Source: CAVRUD01 sp963849635 (GTDB taxonomy: Bacteria; Chloroflexota; Chloroflexia; Thermomicrobiales; UBA6265). From it: 64,000 nt of DNA. Positions within the stretch are counted from its first letter, which is position 1; the number at the start of each line of letters is the position of its first letter. A program made the translations under genes and the position numbers. Below the pieces are notes generated by a model. That model was not told the DNA's origin and made no database searches. It worked only from the letters and a program-made list of their open reading frames with translations. The stretch spans positions 62,001 through 126,000 of the forward strand of contig CAWKIA010000027.1 in assembly GCA_963849635.1 (NCBI GenBank), in the 5' to 3' direction. This document shows positions 25,469-34,619 of the stretch, one piece after another.

Positions 25469-26626
25469 TTATGCGCCAGTCCTGTCATGACAGGTGGGTG
25501 TCGAATCCTCTTGCCCGGCGAGTGAGATCGGCAGTTCTGCGGTGAGATCGATCCGCACGAGCGAACCTAGGCCGACCCCATCACCATCGGCGAAGGCCGG
25601 TAGGGTGAGATAGAGCGCTCCGTCCGGTCCGAAACCGATATGGGAGGGGTAATCGGCGTCGGTGAGCACCTCTTCGTAGCTGTCGGACCCCGTCATGCGG
25701 ACAACGCGGCCGCTCGAAGGCCGCGCGTACGGCGGATCGTCGAGGTTACCGGTCGCCATCTCGGCAGCATAGAGGGCGCCGTCGGGACCGACCGCGATGT
25801 CGGTGACGGCGGTCAAGCCCGTCCAGTAGTCGGTAACGGTGCCGTCCGGGGCGACGTGGACTACTTTGGACCCACCGTCGACGTACGGGACGGCCGTCAG
25901 GAAGCCGAGGAAGGCGCCGCCTTCTGGAGCCAATGCCAACCCGGTCGGGACCATGTGCCCCTCGGAGACGTCGGCGATCAGGGAGACATCGCCTTCTGGG
26001 GTTACGGTCACGAGGCGGCCCCCGACGGCCTCACTGAGCCAAAGGCGTTCGCCGTCGGATTCCATGTCGAAGAAGGAGCCGCTGGGGTTGTAGTCCGGCG
26101 GGGTGAAGACGGGCGGGTTGGCGACGGACCACGCGGAAAGGTCGGCAACAACGGTCACCGTTCCATCCTCCTCCAGCCGTAGGACAGCGGTCGGCTGGTC
26201 GGGGTTGCCGAAGTCGATCCCGCCGCCGGCGGAGAGGACGTAGAGCTGACCGCCGAGAAACGCGACGGCATGGGCGCCCCAGATCCATCCCGCGTCGCGC
26301 CAGTTTCCAGAAGGAAGGTCACGAATCAGTGGAACCGCGCATCCGTTCTTGAGGGCAGCGACCCAGGAGGTCGGACCGCCGTAGACGCCGATCTCGGCGC
26401 CGTCGATGGTGGCGGGTGTTTCCCCACCCGTGCCGGCCAGGGATAAATAGACCGAGCCATCCGGCCCCCAGATAAATCCCCGCGGGTTTGTCAGACCGGA
26501 GGCAACGGTAGTCACCGCTTCGCGTGGCGCCGCCGGCATCGCAACCTGGGCGAACGCGGTTGTGGACGACCAGGACATCGAGAGGAGGAGCACGGCTAGA
26601 ACGACAGGCAATCGAAACAGGGTCAT
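25469..26626 (-). CDS. ScyD/ScyE-family secreted beta-propeller protein
   Basis: 385 residues with a signal peptide (LPVVLAVLLLSMSWSSTTAF ending AFAQ). Propeller repeats follow: VASGLTNPRGFIWGPDGSVY, LVTVTPEGDVSLIADVSEGH, VTDIAVGPDGALYAAEMATG and YPSHIGFGPDGALYLTLPAF. The family is named after cyanobacterial scytonemin-cluster proteins but is widespread in bacteria without that pathway; no pigment genes are present here. ATG 26626 has GGAGAAGG upstream. It heads the minus-strand group that includes the cupin and SnoaL/cupin genes and faces the LuxR-STAND gene across about 200 bases, a natural place for shared control. Confidence 0.8.
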   Translation of the reverse strand: MTLFRLPVVLAVLLLSMSWSSTTAFAQVAMPAAPREAVTTVASGLTNPRGFIWGPDGSVYLSLAGTGGETPATIDGAEIGVYGGPTSWVAALKNGCAVPLIRDLPSGNWRDAGWIWGAHAVAFLGGQLYVLSAGGGIDFGNPDQPTAVLRLEEDGTVTVVADLSAWSVANPPVFTPPDYNPSGSFFDMESDGERLWLSEAVGGRLVTVTPEGDVSLIADVSEGHMVPTGLALAPEGGAFLGFLTAVPYVDGGSKVVHVAPDGTVTDYWTGLTAVTDIAVGPDGALYAAEMATGNLDDPPYARPSSGRVVRMTGSDSYEEVLTDADYPSHIGFGPDGALYLTLPAFADGDGVGLGSLVRIDLTAELPISLAGQEDSTPTCHDRTGA

Positions 26627-26824
26627 CGATCCTTCTCCATGGATGGGAAAACGCACGGAAGTCGCCGCGGGAGCAGGCATCCATGGTCGATTCGATTGAC
26701 TGCATGCACATCCGTACAATGTACTGACCACGGTACCGAATTCTGCTCGATGCCGGGACGCCCGGGAAACAGTCTGGGCCGCTGTAGGTCTCGGCAGCGT
26801 GGCTATCGCATCGAGGAGCCTGTC

Positions 26825-29218
26825 GTGGCACCGACATCGAGGCCGAAGCCAACCGGCGAACTGCCCTTTGCGCGCACGCCGTTGGTTGGCCGCATCACGG
26901 AACTCGCGACTGCGCGAACACTCCTGCTAGACGACGCCGCGCCGATCGTAACGATCACAGGGCCAGGCGGCGTCGGCAAAACGCGGCTGGCGCTGGCGGT
27001 CGCGCGCGATATCGCGACCGCGTTCGACGACGGCATCTACTTTGCCGATCTCACCCCTGTGCGAGAGCCCTCCCTGGTCTTGCCCGCCATCGCCCAGGTC
27101 CTCGGTGTGCGCCCGAGGGGGGATCAGGTTCCATTAGCTGCGGTTTCCGCGTTCTTGAAATCACAGCAGGTTCTGCTCGTGCTCGACAATTTCGAGCAGG
27201 TCCTGTCGGCAGCCCCCGAGATCGCGGCGCTGCTCGCCTCGTGTCCCGCGCTGCAGGTGCTGGTCACAAGCCGGGCGCCACTGCGTATCCGGGGGGAGCA
27301 TCTGTTGCCGGTGCCGCCCCTCCCCTTGCCGCCGGGTGATGTCGTCTCGGCCATCGACGCCCTTGGGGGGATCGACGCGGTCACGCTGTTTGCCCAACGA
27401 TCGCGGGCCGCCAACCCACGGTTTGCGCTCACCGAAGCGAATGCGGCGACCGTGGCGGATATCTGCCGGCGGACCGACGGGCTGCCGTTGGCCATCGAAC
27501 TCGCGGCCGCCCGGCTGCGCCACCTTTCCGTCGAAGAACTCAGGAAACGTCTGGAACATCGACTAGGGATCCTGGCCGACGGTGACCATGATGCGCCCGC
27601 CCGTCAGCGCACCCTGCGTGACACGATTGCCTGGAGTTACGACCTTCTCACGAACGTTGAGCAATCGCTCTTCTGGCGGTGTGCGGTGTTCGTCGGCGGG
27701 TTTGATCTAAACGCCGCAGTGGCAGTGGCAGACAGCAGTGCGGAAACAACGGCAGTCCTGCTGAGCGCACTCGTCGATCACAACCTCGTACAGCGGTACG
27801 AGCAACTCGACGGAACCGTCCGGTTTGGCCTGCTTGAAACCGTGCGCGAGTTTGCCGAGGAGCGCCTCACACAGTCAGGCGAGGAATCTTCGGCGCGGAG
27901 CGCCCACGCGGCGTACTTCTTCGGCGTTGCCGGGCGGGTCGAGGACGACGTGTACGATGCGAACCCCCGTCGGGCGCTGGACACCCTCGAAGTGGAGTAC
28001 CCCAATTGCCGGGCATCGCTCCGGCGCTTTGCTTCCTGTCGAGACGCCGACAGCGAACTCTGGTTGGCGTCGCTGATGGCCGAGTATTGGCAGAACCGCG
28101 GGCGACTCCTGGAAGGAATCTCCTACCTGTCTGACGCGCTCGAACGCGGTCAGCATGCGGCGCCGATACCTCGCGCCAAAGCGATGATCGACCTCTCCCT
28201 CATGGTGCGTGAACTTGGCGACTGCGCCCGTGCCCTCGACCTCGTTGCCGAAGCGGAGCGGCTGGCGCGCACCGGATCGGACGAGGGCCGGCTGGCACAG
28301 GTGCTCTACGTCCGAGCGTGGAACATCGGTTCCTGCCTCCAGGCCTGGCGTGACGTAATTCCGCTCCTGGAAGAAGCGCAGGAACGTATCGACGCTGTCG
28401 CTGGCGAACCACATTCGCCGTTGGGTACGGCCACATTCGGCGACCTCGGTTGGGCGTTCACGTGGCACGGCGAGGCAGCACGCGGACGGGAGATGATCGA
28501 GACGGCGTTGGCCATCAGCAGAGTGAACGACCGCCATTTTGCCGTCTCCAGGATCCTGATACGCCTTGGATTCCTGGATCAGGAAGTAGGCGACGCTCTT
28601 GCCGCGGCCGACCGTTATCGAGAGGCCCTGGAGATCATCCGGAGATCCGGGTTTCCCCTACGGGCAGCTCACCCGCTGGCTGGTCTAGCGGGTCTCGCCA
28701 TGAACCGGGGAGAGCCTGAGCTGACGGCGTATGTGCTAGGGATGATCGACGCGGTCTGGCAGCAGACCGGCGCTCCGTCGTCTGCTCCGCGGCTAGAGGT
28801 GTGGCAGGCGATCGCGGACCGCGCGAGGACCTACGCGCTTGCCGACCTCGGCGCGCAGAAACTCGCGGCCGGGGTCGCGGCGGGTCGCGCCCTAACCGTC
28901 GAGGCGGCGATCTCCGAAGCGATATCCATTGCGGGGGCCATCGGCGCCGGCGAGACAGCTGTACCGCCTGCTGTTCTTGCCTCGCACCAAATCGCCCCAC
29001 CGTCGGACCGCACTTCGCGTCCACCAGAGGACCTGAGCCGCCGGGAGCGAGAGGTGCTAACCCTGCTAGTGCAGCGCTGGACGGCTCCAGAGATAGCGGA
29101 CCGGTTATCCCTCTCAACACGCACCATCGAGAGCCACGTTGCCAGCATCTACAACAAACTCGGCGTCAGCTCTCGCCGCGACGCTATCACCGCCGCGGTC
29201 GGTCACGGCCTGGTCTAG
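26825..29218 (+). CDS. LuxR-family STAND regulator (ATPase-TPR-HTH)
   Basis: 797 residues. NB-ARC-like ATPase: LVGRITELATARTLL, Walker A GPGGVGKT at residues 46-53, Walker B VLLVLDNFEQV, sensor LVTSRAPLRIRGEHLLPVPP, and the DICRRTDGLPLAIELAAARL (GLPL) motif. A winged-helix-like segment (TIAWSYDLLTNVEQSLFWRC) and TPR-type helices follow. The C-terminal LuxR helix-turn-helix is LSRREREVLTLLVQRWTAPE then LSLSTRTIESHVASIYNKLG. I chose GTG 26825, with GAGGAGC upstream, over earlier in-frame starts that would add an unconserved leader. The likely action is ATP-gated DNA binding in response to an unknown ligand. It is divergent from the ScyD-like operon. Confidence 0.85.
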   Translation: MAPTSRPKPTGELPFARTPLVGRITELATARTLLLDDAAPIVTITGPGGVGKTRLALAVARDIATAFDDGIYFADLTPVREPSLVLPAIAQVLGVRPRGDQVPLAAVSAFLKSQQVLLVLDNFEQVLSAAPEIAALLASCPALQVLVTSRAPLRIRGEHLLPVPPLPLPPGDVVSAIDALGGIDAVTLFAQRSRAANPRFALTEANAATVADICRRTDGLPLAIELAAARLRHLSVEELRKRLEHRLGILADGDHDAPARQRTLRDTIAWSYDLLTNVEQSLFWRCAVFVGGFDLNAAVAVADSSAETTAVLLSALVDHNLVQRYEQLDGTVRFGLLETVREFAEERLTQSGEESSARSAHAAYFFGVAGRVEDDVYDANPRRALDTLEVEYPNCRASLRRFASCRDADSELWLASLMAEYWQNRGRLLEGISYLSDALERGQHAAPIPRAKAMIDLSLMVRELGDCARALDLVAEAERLARTGSDEGRLAQVLYVRAWNIGSCLQAWRDVIPLLEEAQERIDAVAGEPHSPLGTATFGDLGWAFTWHGEAARGREMIETALAISRVNDRHFAVSRILIRLGFLDQEVGDALAAADRYREALEIIRRSGFPLRAAHPLAGLAGLAMNRGEPELTAYVLGMIDAVWQQTGAPSSAPRLEVWQAIADRARTYALADLGAQKLAAGVAAGRALTVEAAISEAISIAGAIGAGETAVPPAVLASHQIAPPSDRTSRPPEDLSRREREVLTLLVQRWTAPEIADRLSLSTRTIESHVASIYNKLGVSSRRDAITAAVGHGLV

Positions 29219-29284
29219 GTGGTCAAGCTCGATCCCAATGTTGGATGAAATCCAAGCGTTGCGATACCGCATTTGCGGGTCGAA

Positions 29285-29464
29285 GAAGCCGGAGACGTAC
29301 GCCAGCCGGGTGGGATGGAAGAGGACGAGGGCATCGAGGCCCCGGTCCTCCATCGCCTCTCGGACCTTCGCCACCCGGGCGTCGTACTCCGGCTGCTCGA
29401 TCTTCCAGCCGAGCGTGGGGGTTGGGGTGCGCGCTTCCGTGTCTGAATGGTTCGCCGGAGCCAA
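29285..29464 (-). pseudogene. N-terminal scrap of M24 peptidase gene
   Basis: From TTG 29464 about 60 codons match the start of the gene at 23144: DTEARTPTPTLGWKIEQPEY then MEDRGLDALVLFHPTRLAYV, ending at SGFF, after which homology stops. The DNA is nearly identical over most of this span. The leader hairpin is also copied. Confidence 0.85.
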
Positions 29465-29470
29465 GATGTT

Positions 29471-29533
29471 TCGTCCTCGGATGCGATGCCGGGTGCGGGA
29501 AGCCACCCGGCGCCGCACCGTATCCGAGGATGG
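29471..29533 (-). repeat. Second copy of the M24 leader hairpin
   Basis: Arms TCGTCCTCGGAT and ATCCGAGGATGGA, plus the GC-rich interior, repeat the structure at 23152-23214 with a few changes. The ribosome binding site has become GAGGACG, so it would no longer function well. Confidence 0.7.
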
Positions 29534-29723
29534 AGTGGTGTGGGCAGGTGAGTCCGACATGGGGTCGTGCCGCACGGGACTACCGAACTGATCACGGCAC
29601 GACGAGTGACATAGTTAAGCATTGACACTGCCCGCGAGCGGCGTAGAGTCGAGCCACGCCCGCGATGCCAACGTGCTTCCCATCGTGGCGAGCGGTCGCG
29701 GGCCATGCGACAGGAGCACGCCC

Positions 29724-30254
29724 ATGGAACACACTCCCAAGGGCGCCGCAAGCGTGAGCGGCTACGGCGGCGCGACCATCGCTCACCTGTGGGAACACCC
29801 CGACCTCTGCCTGGCCATCTTCGGCGTTCAGTTCCACACCCCTGCAGGGCAAGAGCGCTACGGGGCGTCGGGCATCTCCGAGGAGATGGAGCCGGCGCTG
29901 GAGGCTGGGCGGAAGGAGGGGTTCCTCCACCAGGAGCGGCTGATGACGGAGGATGGCGCGGTCCTGCTGCAGTACTGGCGCTCGTGCGATGACCTCGATC
30001 GGTGGGCGCGACATTTGCCGCACATGGCGTGGTGGCGCTGGCTGCTGGAGAACGCCGGCGAAGACCTCTCCTTCTACCACGAGATCTACCGGGTCAAGAC
30101 CGCCGAGGCGATCTACGAGCGGGGCTGCCGCCTCGTCGGCGCCGCCCGCATCGCGACCACCTCGACCGTCGTACCCGGTGAGGGCCAGTCGCGGCAGCGT
30201 CAGGAGCGGTTTGCAGAGGCGGCGGCCCGGGCGGAGGGCGCAAGCGCTGGGTAG
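29724..30254 (+). CDS. DUF4188-family protein
   Basis: 176 residues with the DUF4188 pattern: IAHLWEHPDLCLAIFGVQFH, GFLHQERLMTEDGAVLLQYW, then RWARHLPHMAWWRWLLENAG and FYHEIYRV. The fold is probably a dimeric ferredoxin-like barrel as in monooxygenase-like proteins, but the activity is unknown. AGGAG sits 7 bases before ATG 29724. The GH13 gene begins 12 bases after its stop, so both are almost certainly one operon. Confidence 0.8.
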   Translation: MEHTPKGAASVSGYGGATIAHLWEHPDLCLAIFGVQFHTPAGQERYGASGISEEMEPALEAGRKEGFLHQERLMTEDGAVLLQYWRSCDDLDRWARHLPHMAWWRWLLENAGEDLSFYHEIYRVKTAEAIYERGCRLVGAARIATTSTVVPGEGQSRQRQERFAEAAARAEGASAG

Positions 30255-30266
30255 AGGAGGTGAATC

Positions 30267-32309
30267 GTGGGTTCGGATCTTTTGCGCCGCAAGGCGACGC
30301 ACTTTGTCCTGTGGCGCCCCCGGGACACGACGCCTCCGCCCGCGCTCGTCATCGGTCAGTTCGTGGCCGGCAACCCGCCGGACTTCGCCGGTGAGCGGCG
30401 CATTAACCTGGAGCGCTCGCCCGAGCACGCGGACCTCTGGCAGGTGCCGGCGGCTGACTGCAACCTTGTCGTTGGCCAGGTCTATCACTACTGGTTTGAG
30501 ATCGCCGACAGCAACCCAGGCCGGACGTCCGGCCAACCCATCCGGGTCACCGATCCCACCGCCTGGACGGTCGACTGGCGCTTGAAGGCACCGCAGTTGC
30601 CGCCTCCCTACGACGGCGACGACCGTGACCCAGCCGCCGTGGTGCTCTGGTCCGGCTGCCATCTCCTCCCGTGCGACCCCGCCGGCGACGTCCCTGACTG
30701 GGCCGGGGACACGTCGCTGGCGACCTTGCCGGCGAACAACCGCCTGGTCCTCTACGAGCTGCCGACGAACTGGGCGCGCAGCGGTCCGGCCGGTGACACG
30801 GAGGTCGGGGTCGGCACCTTCCGCGACGTCGCCGCCCTCGTCGAGGACGGACTGGAAGGCGCCAACTTCGCGGGCGTGGCCGCGCTCGCGCCCGGTCGCG
30901 CCCACCTGGCCCAGCTCGGGGTCAACGGCCTGGAGCTCCTTCCCCCAGCCGACAGCTGGGTGAGCCGCGAGTGGGGCTACGCCACCAGCAACTACTTCGC
31001 CCCCGACTACGACCTCGGCTTCCCCGATGGACACGCCTCGCCCACCGCCTCGGCCGATCTCGCCGCGTTGGTCACCGCCTGCCACCGCCAGGGGATGCGC
31101 TTCTTCGCCGACGTCGTGATGGCCTTCGCCACCCGGGCGCCCTACCAGAACGTCAATTTCCTCGACTTCCACGTTCAACCCGGGACCGGCGATCCCGAGG
31201 AGTTCAACCAGGGGCAGCGGCGGGAGCGTTTCGGGGGCGACCTGTTCAAGTACAACTTTCGGACCGACTCCTACGACCCGGTATCCGGCCAGCGCGCCGA
31301 GCTCGTTCCCGCCCGCCGGCTGATGCTGGCCCACCTCGATCGCTGGATGGAGGGCTTCCGGATCGACGGCGTCCGCATGGACAGCGTCGTCAACGTGGCC
31401 AACTGGGATTTCGTCGGTGAGTTCACCGCGCGCGCCCGGGAGGTCTGGCGGGAGCGCTGGGCGGGACAGGGGCATCCGGCCGCCGGCGCGGACAAGCACT
31501 TTCTGGTGGTGGGCGAGGAGCTGGCGATGCCGCTCGATCTGGTCCATCAGGGGCGGCTGGACGGCCTCTGGAACGAGCACTTCAAGCGGTTGGTGCGGCA
31601 CGCGATCCTGGGCGAGCCGGCCGAGGGCGAGCCGAGCTTCGAGTGGACCGTCCGCAAGCTGATCGACTGCCGCCTCCTCGGCTTCCGGGACGGGACCGAG
31701 GCGGTCAACTACGTCACGTCTCACGACGTCGAAGGGTTCCGCAACGAACGCCTCTTCGATTTCCTCGTCGCCAACGGCGTCGCGAACGCCGAGCGCCGCA
31801 TCAAGCTCGCCTTCGTCTGCCTGCTGACGGCGGTCGGCATCCCGATGATCCTGGCCGGAGAGGAGTTCGCCGACCGGCACGACCTGCGGATCGTGCACCC
31901 GGAGAAGCAGGTCGACCCGGTGAACTTCGACCGGATGGCCGACCCCTGGCGCCGGGATCTTTTCGCCTATGTCGCCCGGTTGGTCCGGCTGCGCACCTCT
32001 CATCCGGCCCTGAGCGTCAACGATACCGCGTTCATCCACGCGGACTTTACCGAGGGGAAACGGGTCATCGCCTGGCGGCGCGGCCGTCCCGACGATGGTC
32101 AAGCAGTGGTAGTGGTCGCCAACTTCTCCGATTGGGGCACCCGGGACCCGGACACCGCGGCGGCGGAGTACGTCGTGCCGGGCTGGCCAGCCGCCCCGCC
32201 GGGCCTGCACTGGCGCGAGGTCACGCAGGATCGCGACGTGCCGGCCGAGTGGGCGGGGCGGGAGCCGCTCTACCCCTGGGAGGCCAAGGTGTACGCACTT
32301 GGCCCGTAG
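30267..32309 (+). CDS. Glycoside hydrolase family 13 (alpha-amylase superfamily) protein
   Basis: 680 residues. The N-terminal carbohydrate-binding/beta domain (FVLWRPRDTTPPPALVIGQF) leads to a TIM-barrel catalytic domain with ADVVMAFATRAPYQN (region I area), GFRIDGVRMDSVVNVANW (nucleophile Asp372), LVVGEELAMPLDLVHQ (acid/base Glu417) and YVTSHDVEGF (Asp487). A C-terminal beta domain follows. The layout is closest to branching-enzyme, pullulanase or trehalohydrolase-type members; there is no export signal, so it acts in the cytoplasm on alpha-glucans. GTG 30267 has a full AGGAGGTGA upstream. It shares an operon with the DUF4188 gene. Confidence 0.85.
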   Translation: MGSDLLRRKATHFVLWRPRDTTPPPALVIGQFVAGNPPDFAGERRINLERSPEHADLWQVPAADCNLVVGQVYHYWFEIADSNPGRTSGQPIRVTDPTAWTVDWRLKAPQLPPPYDGDDRDPAAVVLWSGCHLLPCDPAGDVPDWAGDTSLATLPANNRLVLYELPTNWARSGPAGDTEVGVGTFRDVAALVEDGLEGANFAGVAALAPGRAHLAQLGVNGLELLPPADSWVSREWGYATSNYFAPDYDLGFPDGHASPTASADLAALVTACHRQGMRFFADVVMAFATRAPYQNVNFLDFHVQPGTGDPEEFNQGQRRERFGGDLFKYNFRTDSYDPVSGQRAELVPARRLMLAHLDRWMEGFRIDGVRMDSVVNVANWDFVGEFTARAREVWRERWAGQGHPAAGADKHFLVVGEELAMPLDLVHQGRLDGLWNEHFKRLVRHAILGEPAEGEPSFEWTVRKLIDCRLLGFRDGTEAVNYVTSHDVEGFRNERLFDFLVANGVANAERRIKLAFVCLLTAVGIPMILAGEEFADRHDLRIVHPEKQVDPVNFDRMADPWRRDLFAYVARLVRLRTSHPALSVNDTAFIHADFTEGKRVIAWRRGRPDDGQAVVVVANFSDWGTRDPDTAAAEYVVPGWPAAPPGLHWREVTQDRDVPAEWAGREPLYPWEAKVYALGP

Positions 32310-32387
32310 GGACGCCCGGGCGGCCCGAGCGTCCGGCGCGCATCCTGGTCCCGCTGACCGCGAGCAAGGGCTTGCGAGGCAAGAAGA

Positions 32388-32494
32388 CGGTGGAACCGCA
32401 CGAGCGACCCGTGGATCGCGTCCGGACCGCGTCGCGGCCGCGCGAGCTGAAGACCACCGACATACGCACGGCGATGGCGAGAGCTTTTGCGTGA
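32388..32494 (+). pseudogene. N-terminal scrap of the enolase-superfamily dehydratase gene
   Basis: The frame VEPHERPVDRVRTASRPREL then KTTDIRTA matches the start of the gene at 39816 (VETHERAEDRVQTASRPSEL then KITDMRTA) at most bases. Homology ends there and a stop follows at 32492. It is a broken partial copy sitting just after the GH13 gene; the rest of 32310-32564 is featureless. Confidence 0.8.
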
Positions 32495-32564
32495 CGACCG
32501 ATCGGGCCCTGCGCCAGGACCATCTGCATCGGCAACTGCTGCCTGATGCTCTGCCCTGCATCCG

Positions 32565-33130
32565 TTACGTGGGTCTCCCTGGCAGCCAGCCAGGAGCCTC
32601 CGGACGCAGGTGGAGGATCAGGGCGGCGCAGATCAGCGCGAAGCCGAGGCGCGGTGCCACGACCGCCACCACCATGGCGACCGCGAACATCGCCAGGACC
32701 GCGAGGGACCGGCGCCGCGCCAGACGCCGCGTACGCTGGGATACCTGCGTTAATTCCGCGCGGGCAAAGACCTCTCGCTCGAAGATGTTGTAGGCGATGT
32801 CGATGCACACGAACAGGCCCGCGTAGAGCACCACCGGGGACGACGCGAGCTTGGTGCGCGCAACCCAGGCGGTGGCAAACGGCAAGAGCGACACCATGAA
32901 GAGATGGCCGAAGTTGATCCAGATCAGGCGTAATGGTGGTTGATCCAGATGATGGCGATGAACAGGTAGCTCACCGCGTAGCTCACGGCCGTTGGCCACA
33001 GGTGCCGGAGCGCCGACAATGTCGACTCCTCCGGGGCCTCGAGCTCCAGCACCATGATGGTCACGATCACCGCGAAGACCGCGTCGGAGTACGCGGCTAG
33101 CCGGTCTGCCGATGGCTCTTCGTCCCGCAT
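32565..33130 (-). CDS. TMEM175-family potassium channel-like protein (frame break and internal loss)
   Basis: From ATG 33130 the first helix carries the family signature (R-L-x-A-[FY]-S-D): DRLAAYSDAVFAVIVTIMVL then ELEAPEE, followed by VSYLFIAIIWINHHY. In another frame the remaining membrane part continues WINFGHLFMVSLLPFATAWV and FVCIDIAYNIFEREV up to the basic C-terminus. At the junction near 32930 about a dozen residues normally found between NHH and the next helix are missing, so this is more than a one-base error. GGGAG lies 7 bases before the start. Prokaryotic TMEM175 proteins are tetrameric potassium-selective channels; this copy is probably inactive. Confidence 0.65.
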
Positions 33131-33290
33131 AGTCTGCTCCCGGGCATGAGCAAGACGCCGCCCGATCGGTCGCGTCGCGACAGGCGGTGCGTGGATTGAG
33201 CATACCGAATCGGCACACTATCTCAGAAATGCCGGATTGCGAATCCATTGGCGTCTGGCACCACGTGCGTGGCGCACTCCGCCGACATCG

Positions 33291-33322
33291 AGCAGACCCC
33301 AACCTTTCGGCTGGGGTCTGCT
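33291..33322. terminator. Terminator-like hairpin
   Basis: The arms AGCAGACCCCA and TGGGGTCTGCT form 11 base pairs; after one mismatch, CC and GG pair around a TTTC tip. It lies between the TMEM175-like start and the MMPL fragment's 3' end. No T-run follows in either direction. Confidence 0.5.
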
Positions 33323-33375
33323 TGGTTGGGTCGGCGCCCAAACCAACATCTTCGTTCAGGACCGGGCCGATGGTG

Positions 33376-33802
33376 TTAGTCCGCCGGGCTCAGTTCTACC
33401 GAGGTGATGGGAGCCGGTGCCGGGGCGCCTTCGATGCGCAGGTCTGGCAACCAGGCCAGCCAACTTGGCAGGTACCAGTTGCGGTCGCCCAAGAGCGCCA
33501 TGCTCGCCGGCACAAGCACCGAGCGGACGATGGTGGCATCAAGGATTACGGCGACGGCGAGGCCGAACCCGACCTGCTGGAACATCACCAGTTGGCCGCT
33601 GGCAAAGCCGGCAAAGACGGCGACCATGATCAGGGCGGCGCCGGTGATGATCTTCGCGGTCGATTGCAGCCCGACCGCGACCGATTCTCTGTTGTCGTGG
33701 GTCTGGTCGTAATGCTCCCGGATGCGAGAGAGCAGGAAGACGTGGTAGTCCATCGAGAGCCCGAAGAGGACGCAGAAGAGGAAAATCGGAGCCGACGGCC
33801 TC
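33376..33802 (-). pseudogene. C-terminal fragment of an MMPL/RND-type transporter
   Basis: The frame reads PIFLFCVLFGLSMDYHVFLL then SRIREHYDQTHDNRESVAVG, ITGAALIMVAVFAGFASGQL and VILDATIVRSVLVPASMALL, then LGDRNWYLPSWLAWLPDL. This is the typical C-terminal membrane block of MmpL-like exporters, including the G-L-S-M-D-Y-x-V-F-L motif. The upstream two thirds are absent: homology switches at about 33800 to a STAND ATPase in another frame. No start is present, so this cannot be expressed as a transporter. Confidence 0.8.
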
Positions 33803-34190
33803 CGAACGCGCTCGCCAGGTGTGTTTCCAGCGGACGACCATCGGCATCGCGCAGGCCGAGCGCCGACGCAATCGTCGGGAGTACGTGCGCCGGGTCGGCC
33901 ACAGAAGCCAGCGCCACGAAGGCGATGCCGTCCGGGAAATCCTCCGCCAACCCGGACGCGACCCGCAGGGCCAGACGGGTCTTGCCAACGCCACCGGGTC
34001 CGGTCAGTGTGAGAAGGCGCAGATCGGGCTGACGGAGCAGTGCCAACACCTCTGCGATGTGGCGGTCCCGGCCGACGAACGACGTGAGCGGCCGAGGGAG
34101 CGGCGAGAGCAACATGCCGTCGCCCCAGTCGCGTCGGACATCCAGGCCCAGTGCCTCGGCAGACTGGTCGAAGGGAACAGAGGCAGGCAC
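33803..34190 (-). pseudogene. N-terminal fragment of a STAND ATPase
   Basis: From GTG 34190 (GGGAG upstream) the frame gives SPLPRPLTSFVGRDRHIAEV, Walker A in LTLTGPGGVGKTRLALRVAS, then DGIAFVALASVADPAHVLPT and ALGLRDADGRPLETHLA, where it meets the MMPL fragment. The Walker B, TPR and output regions are missing. It is the 5' end of the same gene family found at 16091, 48480 and 58550, joined by recombination to unrelated sequence. Confidence 0.8.
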
Positions 34191-34619
34191 GGCGGCTCCC
34201 GCTCGGTGGGAAATGTGGAGGGAGAGAATACTACGGTCGTCGGATGCTGGCCCTGGCATTCCCAAGTCGCGGGCAAACGAGAGGCAGGGTCCGCGCCTCA
34301 GAAATGCCCGGTATCGAGACTCGAGTCGGAAGAGTTATCACTCCGCGTATGGTCTGCGCTTCAAGGGGAAAGGTCAGCGCACTTGAGGTCAGACGGTACT
34401 AGGCCAGAATCTCAGACAGCGTCCCGCAAGTGTCCCTAAACGGCTTGATTGCGAGACAATCGACTTCTGGCATCCTGAATGTACGCGTCGCGGATGGCGC
34501 TCTCGGCAAGGGGAGGTTGCGTCTTCGGCGATGAACGCGGACCATGCTGGGAGAGACGCCGGGGCCGACTTGCCTGCCGGCTGAGTGAGCGTGACGTAAG
34601 GGCAGGTAAAAGCGGGGCT
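34191..34619. other. Intergenic stretch with scrap of dehydratase upstream region
   Basis: Around 34530-34560, GATGAACGCGGACCATGCTG and the following GAGACG match the leader sequence near 39738-39768 in front of the dehydratase gene. No gene is supported; a plus-strand frame across the region and into the RidA gene is an antisense artefact. Confidence 0.45.

Larger units (their letters stand above)
29219..29723. other. Intergenic stretch with decayed M24 gene start
   Basis: It contains the M24 peptidase scrap (29285-29464) and its leader hairpin (29471-29533). From 29534 to the DUF4188 gene at 29724 I see nothing specific. Confidence 0.5.

Noticed and set aside
25469..26626. Scytonemin biosynthesis cluster suggested by the ScyD/ScyE-like gene
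   Set aside because: No ScyA, ScyB or ScyC-like or aromatic-acid pathway genes are present; the propeller family is broader than the pathway.
29592..32561. 989-codon open frame on the minus strand
   Set aside because: It is antisense to the DUF4188 and GH13 genes, which have clear motifs and ribosome binding sites. Long antisense frames are normal at this GC content.
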